NCBI GenBank assembly: GCA_023213395.1
Contig: CM041465.1
Span: 249,247,741-249,311,740, forward strand
Direction of reading: 5' to 3'
Length of the DNA stretch: 64,000 nt
Origin: Cycas panzhihuaensis
Taxonomy: Eukaryota; Cycadophyta
Both the position numbers and the translations under genes were made by a program. The notes under the pieces were generated by a model. The model made no database searches, was not told where the DNA came from, and was given only the letters and a program-made list of their open reading frames with translations. Positions 46,289 through 56,999 of the stretch are shown in pieces; within the stretch, counting starts at the first letter, position 1; each line of letters begins with the position of its first letter.

Positions 46289-48264
46289 ATTTGTACATGC
46301 TCTCAAATATGGATTGAATGTAATAGTTTGTTATGCTCATACAATATAATGGCTTGATCATTTTTTATTTCTGCTCCACTCTATCTCCATGTTCCATATC
46401 CTTCACACTTGGTGTAGCAGGGATGCATAAATGAATACTATAATGAGGAAGCAAGCAATGATTAAGTATTTTTCAACAACTAAGAATGAGTATAAGCAAT
46501 GATGCAAAAATGAGGCCTAATGTAGAGCTAGCAAAGGTTGGTGATGTGTCATATCTCTAACCTCTAACTTATGTCCAAATGTAGGTGAGGTTTCGATGCT
46601 TAAGGCTTCTAATATATAATTAGGGCCTTCACCCATGATACCTGCACCTATACTTGGTGATAAAATCTAAGTTACAATGGAGCTTAAGTACTCATAGTCC
46701 TCATCCAGTTCATTAATGAGTAGTTATATATCTCTTTTAAAGAGTCAAATGGTATGTATATATCCCACAGCTATGATGGATATTAGACCAGGTTGATTTT
46801 GATCTTATATTAAGGTTTTAGTTGTCACGGCTAGTTATTAGGATAATCCCTGAAGGGAGCTTGTAGGTATGCCTAAGCTATCGCTGCACCAGTATTATGA
46901 TTAAGATCAAACTTAGTATGAAACTCACACCTCCCTTAGGGCCTAAACTTCAACTAATTGTGGTCTATTTCAACCAAGGCAAGTGTGTGTATAAATCAAG
47001 AACTGACAGTATAAGCTGAATGTAATAGGTTTATTTTAGGGAATATGTAAATATATTTGTGTTTATGTTATTGAAATGAATTGCTAATGTGTTAATGCTT
47101 ACTTTTATGCCTCCTTTATATTGCTTTTATCTATTAATGTGCATGCATATGAATAAACATACAAAGATGCTAAGTATAAACACTAGATTTTGCTATGATT
47201 TAGGTGTTTTACTATTACAATGAGTTTTTTTTACTTTTACTATTTGAAAACCCTTTCTTTTCTGTTAAGAAAAGGGAAAAAGCAAAAAACTTAAAAAATT
47301 TACTTCTAAACTTGAATTTTGACCAAAAGAGAAAGTATTAGGAAAAGCAATTTGAATCTTTTATTAGAAACTTCTATATGGCTATGCAACCATACAAAAT
47401 GGCCAAAACATTTTGGATCAATATTTAACTTTATTAGATGATAGATCTCACTATCGTGAATAAAAACGTCTCTTCACAAAACTTCTGGAAATTAGTAGAA
47501 ATAGCTTGAAATTTGTTAAAACTCTTATAAGACTTTTCTTAGTAGAAATCTAAATTTTAAATAAATCTCTCTCTCTCATATATCAAATATGATAAAACTC
47601 AATTTTTTTGATTCCTTAAGGCTATATTTACTAAAGCCCTCAAGAAATTATGATATGCATTTAAAGTTTTGAGAAAATTTCTCAAAAGGTAGTCATATTA
47701 GGGCCAATTGAACTTCTACTTTTTAAGGTCGATCGAGGTAGAATTTAGAGATGGTACATAAGACAAAAATATTTATCTTGCTTGGACGTCCTTCCTTATA
47801 AATTATTAGTAAAAATGGATAGCTTTAATTTTTCACCTTTCGTAGGGCTAAACAACCTTTTTTCAAACGGTTTCAGTTGTTTACTACCACCTATAAGTAG
47901 TTGAAATTTTACCTTATAGTTTTATAGCATAGATTTTATAACTAATAATTTATTTATGATAAAAAATCAATAGAGCCTCCTTTAATAAAATTTAAAATTA
48001 GTTACAAAGGTTAAAAAAAAAATCTTTTTTTTAGAAGCCTAAAGTTAATAAACTTTCTTCCCACTAACATCTTTAATCCTCAATGCACCTAAAAATAAAT
48101 AGAGAATATTGAAATATGTTATAAATGAAATACAAGATTTGCATAATAAAAATGTTGTCAAAATTTTGAAAATAATGGATGCACTCTCAATACTTCATAT
48201 TGAAGGTGAAGGAGAGGCAAAATGACTCCATGCAAGTGGAATGGAGTGAATAGATCCCCTTATA
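46289..48264. other. No gene recognised
   Basis: AT-rich, short frames only. The first bases may be the rest of the element I LTR, and the last few hundred may be the leader of the element whose LTR starts at 48530. Confidence 0.4.
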
Positions 48265-48530
48265 GCATTGATACCATATGAAGGAATGGTTGATCTAGGG
48301 AATAAATCATTCACAAGCACATAATGGCAATGGAGAATGAAGAAGAGATGAAAATAAGATATGAGAGTAAAGCTTGGAGGTGAGAATGAAGGATGACTCC
48401 CTCCTTGAGATTTCACCTTTTATTATTGAGTGTGAGCATTAGGGTTAGTATTTTCTCACATCATGACATAAACTCGAAATTATATCTAAATGTATATAAA
48501 GTACATTTCACTAAGAGACTAATGCTAACA
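48265..48530 (-). repeat. LTR-like sequence with primer-binding site, minus strand
   Basis: Read right to left: TGTTAGCATTAG (48530 leftwards), a TATA-like stretch (tttatataca), a pyrimidine-rich part, an end in TTCA at 48279, two bases, then TGGTATCAATGC (48276-48265). That is the layout of a roughly 252-bp LTR and its primer site. No partner LTR was found. It lies right beside the broken integrase end of copia A, so it is either another element inserted there or a copia A LTR joined by a deletion of RT. Confidence 0.45.
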
Positions 48531-48539
48531 ATATACCCT

Positions 48540-50038
48540 AAGATCACTTAATTAATCTACACAAATGACCTTGATACATTAAATTCTTTTATAATTTATA
48601 AGTTTTATTTGCATCATTGTACCCCATAAAGATGCACTTCCTACTCTTATGATCTAGTTTTTCATACTTTTTATGAGGGATGTGTGTATATGCTATATAC
48701 TAAAAAACTTTTAAATGGTTAATGGTAGGCTTTTGACCAGTCCATTTCTCTTCCAGTGTTGCATCAAGAACTATATTGTTTAGTATCCCATTTAATATAT
48801 AAACCATAATTCCCACAACTTTTGCCCAATATATTAGTGGTAACTTTAATGCATATAATATATACCTCATTATTCCCATCATGGTATACATTTTCTATTC
48901 AATGATATCATTTAATTTTAGAGTATATGAGACTATAAACTCTTATTATATGACATGATTTAGATAGAACTAATTAAAGTTATAATTACCATATTCCTTA
49001 CTATTATTAATCCTCAAACTTTTAATTCTCTTACCACTTCTATTTTTTACCTTAACTTTGAATTCAATGAAGTGATTGAACATTTCTAATTTATTTTTAA
49101 GAAAATATATCTAGATATTTGTAGTGTAATCATCTATAAATAAAGGTTTCAAAGTGAATCTATTAATTTTGTGTACGTAAGATCTATCTCCTCCTTATCT
49201 CTTTAAGCTTAATCTTTAGTAAAAGGATGTTTGTGATGTTTCTTAGACATATGCCCTTTACATACACTAACTAAACATAAAATCATTAGCCATCCATCCA
49301 TTATTTGCAACTATTAATCAATGACATGCTTTGATAATTAAGGTGTTCTAATTGTTTATGCCATAACTTACTTATACAATATATGTTAGTAATAAAGATA
49401 TAAGTTCTATTATGATTGTAAAACTTTTCAAACATCCAAAAGTTATCCTTTGTTACCATCTTTTAGAAATACATCAAGGGTTGGAGACTATTATACAAGC
49501 ATAACTAAATGCCTAAATGTTGTAAATCGAAACCAAATGCTTTCTAATAGCCATAAGATATAATCAAGAATACCCAACAGGTAAAAAACACTCTCAAACA
49601 AGCAAATTATTACCTAAACAAGCCAATCACAGTTGAAAATAGTCACTTAATGCTACAAAAAGCATCCAATCACTCCTAATAAAGTTAATATTATCTAACA
49701 AGCATAGATATCATCTAATCAAAGCTAGATAAGAATAAATATTACCTCACAATGAGTCAAAGGCATATACAGACAAAAATTAGTGCCCAATAGCTAATTT
49801 TCATATTATTACTTGATATCAAACCATTATTTATCCTTTTTAGTAGTAGAAGAGGATCAATGCCATGCAAATAGGACTTTTTGTTATGTTATAATGTAGC
49901 CTTTATGTTTACTAGTTTTTAGGTCACTCTAACATGGTCAAGTAAAATTTGTGACTACATGATTTATCTAAAATGGAGATGTGTTTCTTAACTTTGTTAC
50001 ATATAAACATATATATTGTCCTATACTTCAAATATTTC
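48540..50038 (-). pseudogene. Copia A fragment: protease to integrase, no RT
   Basis: Read right to left: protease site near 49960 (SILDKSCSHKFYLT, cf. the family pattern Leu-Asp-Ser-Gly-x-Ser-His), GAG-pre-integrase near 49350 (LWHKQLEHLNYQSM), a degraded integrase core, and integrase C-terminal part at 48590-48891 (LPLIYWAKVVGIMVYILN, EEKWTGQKPTINHLKVF, KCIFMGYNDANKTYKL). The reading dies near 48560, before RT. LINE-3 is inserted at the protease end. The gag that should lie upstream is not found right of LINE-3; copia B sits there instead. Confidence 0.75.
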
Positions 50039-50054
50039 TAATCACATAAGATTA
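50039..50054. repeat. LINE-3 target-site duplication, left copy
   Basis: taatcacataagatta, directly before the T-run that is the LINE poly(A) tail on this strand. It matches 56420-56437 with a 2-base indel (14 identical bases, then at inserted, then ta). Confidence 0.8.
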
Positions 50055-50269
50055 TTTTTTTTGGTAAGATAAAATGAATTTATAGTGGGTTTGAGCAGGA
50101 TCCCACAACCTATTACATCAGGGAGCTTTGAGTTACCATGAGATATTTGACCGTGACATCCCCACTGCCCAGGCCGAAAGCTATCTCGGGGACAAGCCCC
50201 ACTAGTCATTGCAGATCATATCCTTCTCTACCAGAACCATAAGATCCCTAGGGAAATCTCTCTTCCACA

Positions 50270-53200
50270 CTGACCTTCCTGATGCCTTGCCCCCCAATTT
50301 GCCAAAAAATCAGCTGGTTTATTTCCTTCTCTAAAAGTATGCCTTATTCAGACTTCAGCTAGTCCCTTAATGAGCTCTTTGGCATCATTAAAAAGGGACT
50401 GGAATCTCTAGTCTGGGAGAGCCTCTCCTTTTAATGTCTTAATCACCACCTCTGAATCCCCCTTTAATACCAGACGTTGAAAGTTTCCTTCAACTGCTAA
50501 GTCAAGCGCTTTAAACATAGCTTGCATTTCTGCATAGTGGTTTGTCTGACATTCATAGTAGTCTGTGAAAGCCCAGATGGGGGAGCCAGTGCTATCCCTA
50601 CAGATACCCCCACCCCCAGCTTCCCCAAGATTCCCTTTAGCAGCCCAGTCAAAATTAACTTTGCTCCATGTCTCCTCAGGAGGCTGCCAACTATAGTTTC
50701 TGGGCCTTGCAGCTTCAAAAATAGAAGATATACCCCATTTACTCAGAATCCTGCTCTCTTATACAGAAATACGTTTTTCTTTCATATTTCTCACGTTTTC
50801 CTTAATATCCGAGGATATTCTGTTGAAGATGGCGATTTGATCCATTTGGTATTCCTGGAAAATTCGCCGATTCCTCTCCTTCCATATATTCCAAGCCACA
50901 ATCAGGACCGTAATGTTCCAGATGCACTCGTGGTTACATACGAAAGGGCTAAGCTAGGCTAGCCATAAATCGAAAGTCTCTTTTGGAAATGTCCAGCATA
51001 CCTCTAGTTTTCTGAGAACCATCCTCCAGACCTCTCTAGTGTATGCACACCCAATGAAAATGTGGTCCATGGATTCTTCCTCAGAACAGCATAAAATACA
51101 TCTATTTGCCAGCTCAATACCTCTCTTCTTAAGATTATCTATAGTGAGAATTTTGTTCTTGAGGCAAGTCCATCAGAAAATTACTATCTTAGGAATAATA
51201 GGGAGCTTCCAAACCCCTTCAAGCGTTGGATTTCTCTGATCGCCTCTGATTAAGCAAAGGAAATGATATCCTTGTTTTACGGTGTAGTCCCCAGACGGGC
51301 CTAAAGGCCACACAACCGTGTCTGATGAAGTCATTTTGGGAATATAATTTTTATGAAGGATATTTTTTAGCTTGTTTAGACCCTCTTGCAGTCTTTCTCC
51401 TTGAATTTCCTCCAGAGACTTCCATCGCCTGTTTTTGCCACTCCCGATCCAATAATCCTTAACCTGAGTGCCATATTGCCTGACACAGGGCCCCATAATA
51501 GGTACCAGGTCGGGATAGTCCTTGAGAGCATTATCACAGCACCATGCATCCTCCCAGAACCTTATGGAGTTACCATCTCCAAGTCTCCATTTCAAGCCAT
51601 TTCTTATAACTTGCCATGCTTTAAGAATGCTTCTCTAAACAATGGAGCCAACCTGCGAAGCATCATTCTCAATAAGGGAACCCCCTTGAATGTATTTTCT
51701 AGCTAGGATCTTCTCCCAAGGTCTCTCACCCCCTTTCAGTAGATGCCACCCCAACTTAGCCCCTAGAGCAGCATTAAATGGAGAAATCTTTCTCAGGTTA
51801 AGGCCACCAGCCCATTTCGGGGTATAAACTTTATTCTAGCTAACCAGATGTATTCTGTCTTTACTCTCCGTCCCAGACCAAAGGAATCTTCTTTGGATAG
51901 ATTCAATAATATTTGAAATGCCCACCGGGACTCTGAATATAGACATCCAATATACTGGAATACTCTGCAGCGTCGATGCGACTAGTTGGAGCTTTCTGGC
52001 TAGACTTAGGAGGGCGCCTTTCCATCCCGCCAACTTCCTTTGCATCCTATCAATCAGGGGATTCCACATGTCCTTGGTCATTTTCCCAACAAAGAGTGGC
52101 AGCCCAAGGTAAGTTGTGGGGAGCTTTTTGATACTCATCCTTAGGATTCTACTTATCCTGCCTTGAACATGGCCAGGAGTATTTAAAAAGAAGACATTAC
52201 TCTTATTCAAATTTATCTTTTGATTCGTGGCCTCCTCAAAGTGGCCCAAAATCTCTTTAAATTTGGAGGCTTCACCCAAAGCCACTTTCCCTAAGAAGAT
52301 GTTATCGTCCACGAATTGATGATGGGCCATGATCCACCCCGGATGTCGGGCTTTATGCCTTTATGGCTCCCTCCCTTCCGTAGACTCCAATGTTACGCCC
52401 AGAGCTCACCATCGTGATAAATGAAGGGAGAAAGAGGGTCGCCCTGCCTCAACCCCCTAAATCCAGGAAAAAACTTGGAGGAGGAGCCATTTATGATGAC
52501 AAAGAATTGTGGGTTGCCAATACATAATTTTATCCAAGACCGCCAGGTCTCCCCAAAACCAAATGCACCAAGGCATTCTATCAAGCAGTCCCAGGAGACC
52601 CTATCAAAAGCTTTCGATAGGTCAATCTTGACAAGCATCACCGGGTCCTTCCTCTCCTACCGAATGGAGTGTTTCGTGGACAACAATATAGCCATCGTAA
52701 ATCTGCCTGCCCCGGAGGAAACCATCTTGATTCTGAGAAATAATGCTTGGCATAATTTTCTTCATTCTATTCACCAGGACCTTCGTTATGATTTTGTATT
52801 TAACATTGCAGAGGCTAATAGGCCGGAAATCCTCCATCCTATTAGCCCCTTCTTTTTTCAGAATAAGGACAAGAAATGTGGTCTGCCATTCCTGCAGAAT
52901 CTTTCTGTTCACTTCAAACTCCTTCATTGCTTCCATGAGGTCCCCCTTAATAATGTCCCAGAATTCTTGAAAGAAACCCGGGGGGAATCCATCCGGGCTA
53001 GGCACTTTATCTTTCTTCATACTGAAGAGAGCCGTCCTGACTCCTCCTGAGTAAATGGAGCTGTGAGCTGGGCATTCTGATCTTCGTTCACCAGGCAGGG
53101 AATATTGTTCAAGAAACCTTTCCTCCTATCCTCGTTCCCGCCTGGCTGCTTAGTAAAAAGATTCTTAAAGTAATCGCATGCCAGCTCCTTCATGTCCTCA

Positions 53201-54380
53201 TCCGAGTTGACTGCAGATCCACCATCCTTTTGAAGACTATTGATTCTGTTGTTCGCCCTATGTTTTGCTGTGGTCATATGGAAAAATCTGGTATTTCTAT
53301 CACCTTTGGCCAGCCAGAGGGCCCTGGATTTTTGTCTCCAATGGATCTCTTCTCTGATAAGGATCTCTTCCATAGTCCCTGTGAGCTCCTTCTCAACCTT
53401 GTTAATCTTCTCTGATCTGCCCCATCGCTCAATTTGATCCTCGATGCCTTTCAACTCCTGGATAGTTTTATCCTTTTGTTCATTTATGCTATGAAAAACT
53501 TCCTTGTTCCAAGCCTTTACTTACTTTTTGACCCAGTCCAGCTTCTTTGAGAATCTATACATGGCATGACCCTTGATATCAATACCCTACCATTCCTCAA
53601 ATTTTCCCCGCAGGTCTGGATGGCGAAGCCACATTAATTTAAATCTGAAGGGAGCCCCAACGAATCTACCCGGGTCTGAAAAATTCATTAGGAGGGGCGA
53701 GTGATTAGCGCTGATCCTCGGTAATACCTCTAAGGCATAGTTAGAGAAGCAGCGCATCCACTCATAGTTAACCAGCACCCTGCCCAGCTTGATTTGAATA
53801 ATGCTGTCTCCCAACCTCTTGTTGGACCAGGTGAAGGACGCCCCCCTAAGACTGACATCTTCCAAACCCCCCTGTTGTAGGAAATCACCAAACTCAGCCA
53901 TACTTGAAGTCCATCCCTCGGTGCCTCCTCTCTTGTCACCAGGGGATAGAGCCGAGTTGAAATCCCCTGCCAGCAACCACGGGAGCCGGCAGTCTTTGTG
54001 TACCTCGATCAATCTCTCCCAAAGCCTCTTCCTGGCTGTTTGAAGAGTTAGGGCATAGACATTGGTAGTGATCCATGAGATATTATTACTTTTATTCGTT
54101 AACCGAACTGAGATAAAGGAGTCCTCAACCAGAAAGGTTTCTCCCGACCAGATAGAAGGGTTCCAGAGCACCATTAAGCCCCGACCTGGCTATAGTCCCT
54201 CTCTAAGCCTTCCGCATGCTTCCAAATTTTGCTTCTGATCTTTGGGCCATTCTCCTTGCATAACTTAGTTTCTTGCAGAAATACTAGATCCAATTGGTGT
54301 CTGATTCTCATGTCCTTAATAATTCTTTGCTTCGAGGGGGCATTCAAGCCCCTAATATTCCATGTCATGATTTTCATCAT
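50270..54380 (-). pseudogene. LINE-3 ORF2 pseudogene: endonuclease / RT / zf-RVT / RNase H
   Basis: Start ATG 54380 (MMKIMTWNIRGLNAPSK). Endonuclease: FLQETKL, LLAGDFNSAL and SANHSPLL, where the Asp of Ser-Asp-His is Asn (near 53705). RT: DKVPSPDGFPPGF, MLVKIDLSKAFDRVSW (A), RGLRQGDPLSPF (B), HHQFVDDNIFL (C, intact). zf-RVT at about 51030-51200. Plant-type RNase H at about 50290-50690: NFDWAAKGNLGEAGGGGICR, YAEMQAM, KGDSEVV, REGNKPADFLANW; all four acidic positions are present. Frameshifts near 54175, 53020, 52640 and 52400; stops near 53580, 51840 and 51170. The most complete RNase H of the three LINEs. Confidence 0.9.
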
Positions 54381-54529
54381 TTCTTTCTCAATTTCCAAAC
54401 CTCGGCAGTATCCCCTTTTGGGGGATCTCTGCCAGCTATACTGGATATGAGAATAGGTCCTTCAAGGAAAGCTTGCTTAAGAGTTTTCTGGGTGCCTAGG
54501 TCTACCTGGGCAGCCGAATCCTTTTCTCT

Positions 54530-55757
54530 TTACAGCCTAGAAGGAGGTCTACCAACCTTCTTCTCGGCACCCACATCAGGCAGCTTCTTCTGAGCTGAGG
54601 CCGGAAGCGGTAATGACTCGAGGGCCACCCTCCCTAGATCTGCAGGCTCCTCAAAACTGTCAAGCCCCTGTTTCCCTTCAGCCTCCAAGGCCAGATCTGC
54701 CACTGACTCAGCCATTTTATCCTCCTTTTCCTTCTGCCTTATTGGTCCAAGCATGTCAGTGTGGACCGGAGAACCTTCTCTGGAGTGGGATGGATCCCCC
54801 CACTCCCTCCACTCTCGCCAAACCCTCCTGAGGCATAGGAACCTGGGCCACTTGATCATCTTCCTCCAACAGTGAGTCCTCCTCATTTAGATCAAAACCC
54901 AAGTTCGGGGAGGAGGCTACAACGGTCTTCAATGGTGCTGGGTGTTCAACACCCTCCCCATTTCCTTGGGGGATTGACTCAATTGGGTCTTCCACTTTGT
55001 CCTCTTTAGGGGGTTGCACTCCTGGGCACATTTGGGGCAGATGCCCCAAAACTCTGCATGTTGAACATCTAAAGTGGTCCATCTCGTAGACCAACGGTTG
55101 TGCCCAACTCTTATCTGGCAAATCCATCCAAATATCATCCAATAACAGCTTGTCTAATCTTGCCAGAGCGCAGATTCTGGCATTAATGAGCCTACTCATG
55201 TTCTTCGTCGCGGAGTCGACTGCTAATAAAGGCCCCACCAATTTCGCTATGCCTCTAAAGACCTCAGGGTTCTAGTGGTGAAGGGGAAGTCCCGGAAGTT
55301 GGATCCAAATGGGAGCTTGTCAGATTTTAGGGCTTGAGGGATCAAAGTCCCTGTGCCATTTCTCTAGAGAGAGGGCCTTCCGTCCAAACATCCATGGAGC
55401 CCTGAGCAGAATGTTAGACATGTCTTCAAAAGAGGTAAATCTAAATAGCACACAGCCTTTGGGCATGGCTATTACCTCCACACTGTTCCCAGTTTTCCAT
55501 TTTGTCTTAGTCCATGTCCTAATGGCTTCCAGCCCTGGTCTGGGGCCTGAGAATCTACCCACCAGGCAATTCTCCCATAATTTTTTAGTTTTTTCCACCA
55601 GAGCCAGGGGGATCTTCAATCTAGCTTTGTTATCCTCGAACACGGGTGTTAGGTCAAAGGATTCCTCATCATTTATTTTCAAAACATCCCGGTAAGTTTT
55701 CCCCACAGCCAAGTTAGGAATCTGGTTCTGATATTGAGGAGTATGATCTATTTCCAT
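54530..55757 (-). pseudogene. LINE-3 ORF1 pseudogene: DUF4283 / CCHC RNA-binding protein
   Basis: Start ATG 55757 (MEIDHTPQYQNQIPNLAVGK). DUF4283: CLVGRFSGPRPGLEAIRTW, VIAMPKGCVLFRF, SLEKWHRDFDPSSP. A stop at about 55320 and another near 55275, then AKLVGPLLAVDSATKNMSRL. Zinc knuckle CSTCRVLGHLPQMC near 55040, pattern C-x2-C-x4-H-x4-C intact. The acidic tail shifts frame near 54780 and ends at 54530 in a Lys/Arg-rich motif (KKVGRPPSRL) like that of LINE-2 (KKVSRPPKK). With only two stops and one shift, this is the best preserved ORF1 in the window. Confidence 0.88.
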
Positions 55758-56336
55758 TTATTAAAAATTCAGAACAAGACAGAAAGCTCCAAGCAAAAAC
55801 AAGGCATACCATTTCAGCTTCAAACTTGCTTTCCGAGGAGTTTGCATCCAAAAGACATGCAATGTGCTCAATATCTCCCCCTTGAGATTCACTAGCTCCA
55901 CAGATGCGTCTGTTGTATTGACTATTTATGTGATTAGGAGACCCGCGTCCTTCCTCTGGCTACCTCACATCCATTTGCCCTGCAGCAACGTGGCGGCGCT
56001 CCACATTCTGGAAGCCCGACCGGGGATTTAGAGAGCCTAGCGACCTCAGATTTACAAAGGATCCTCTGTCTCGCTTCACCTAAAAGCAGTCAGCACTATC
56101 TTCTGAGATTGACTCTCTGTCTGCTCCCTGCGTGAACACATTAGCTGGCTGCCTATCTTCCATCTCCGGTTGAGAAGAAAAAAGACCACGACTATCTGTA
56201 GATGCCCACCGACCGGCTCTGCCTAGATTCGCCAAGGGACGCCATGGCGTCCACGGCCCAGATGCGTCTTCTCCCGTCTCCAACTCTCCAAACCCTAGCT
56301 CAATTTCGCCTTCCGATCGAGATGCACCAGGGAACT
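55758..56336 (-). other. LINE-3 5' UTR
   Basis: About 580 bp, GC-rich, similar in length to the LINE-2 5' UTR but not clearly alike in sequence. LINE 5' UTRs normally carry the internal promoter. Open stretches here (for example 56080-56283) have no motif. Confidence 0.6.
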
Positions 56337-56419
56337 TCTTCGCTATTAGATCAAATAATCTATAGACATTTTGTTCACTTGAATAACCTATAAAAATGTA
56401 TTTGATGCTTTTGCTTTCT
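56337..56419 (-). other. Copia integrase fragment fused to the LINE-3 5' end
   Basis: Read right to left, one open frame gives KSIKYIFIGYSSEQ then NVYRLFDLIAKKF, the C-terminal end of copia integrase. It then passes into LINE sequence (PGAS). It differs from the same segment in copia A, B, C and D, so the donor is another copy. It lies inside the LINE target-site duplication. Confidence 0.8.
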
Positions 56420-56437
56420 TAATCACATAAGATATTA
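56420..56437. repeat. LINE-3 target-site duplication, right copy
   Basis: taatcacataagatatta, partner of 50039-50054. It ends two bases before the copia B LTR. Confidence 0.78.
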
Positions 56438-56439
56438 AC

Positions 56440-56757
56440 TAATGGAATTAGGGGATAAAAAGAACATAATGAGAAAGCATGAATGATTTAACCATCAACC
56501 CATAAAAGTGGTGGTATTAATGAATATCAACAATTTTGGACCCTATGAGTAAATAGGTAGGAATTGAGCAGTATGTAACCCGCTATTCAAAGTCCATTAC
56601 CATCTAGTGTTGAAAGGATACCACCAAGATCTAATAAAGTATTACTAAGATCTGACATAGAGTTGTTATGATATCTCTACTAATGTTAGATTATTATCCC
56701 AATGTGGGTAATCAACCCAAGGCAGATATGAGACCTAATATGATTATTATTCTAATA
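56440..56757 (-). repeat. Copia B 3' LTR
   Basis: Matches 63395-63733 (anchors aacataatgaga, caacccata-agtggtggtatt, aatgtgggtaat-aacccaagg). The outer TG is mutated to TA on both ends of this copy. Confidence 0.9.
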
Positions 56758-56999
56758 TTTCTCCCTTATAATGTCCATTTGGGGAGATTCCAAGTTTATC
56801 TATGAATATGATAAACTTTATCTTACTAAGTGCCTTTGTGAATATATCTACCACCTATTCTTCTGTATTGTAATAGACCAATTTTAGCTCCCCTTACTAT
56901 ACCAACTTTTTAATTAAGTGATGTTGTGTTTTAATGTACTTTATCCTACCATGAAATATTATCTTCCAAGTTATTTGAATTATGTTTTGATTATCACAA

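Larger units (their letters stand above)
50053..56419 (-). mobile_element. LINE-3: near full-length plant L1-type LINE with foreign 5' end
   Basis: A 6.37-kb minus-strand element. The tail is a T-run at 50054-50062; the 3' UTR resembles that of LINE-2 (ttattttaccatatc). ORF2 is at about 50270-54380, ORF1 at 54530-55757, and the 5' UTR runs to about 56336. Another 83 bp (56337-56419) that reads as copia integrase lies between the UTR and the target-site duplication. The matching duplication at both ends argues that this extra piece arrived with the LINE. GC content is clearly higher than in the flanks. Confidence 0.88.

Noticed and set aside
52421-53050. A 209-codon plus-strand open frame opposite the LINE-3 RT
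   Set aside because: It is antisense to a clear RT domain with conserved motifs. It has no motif of its own, and long antisense frames are common opposite GC-richer coding DNA.
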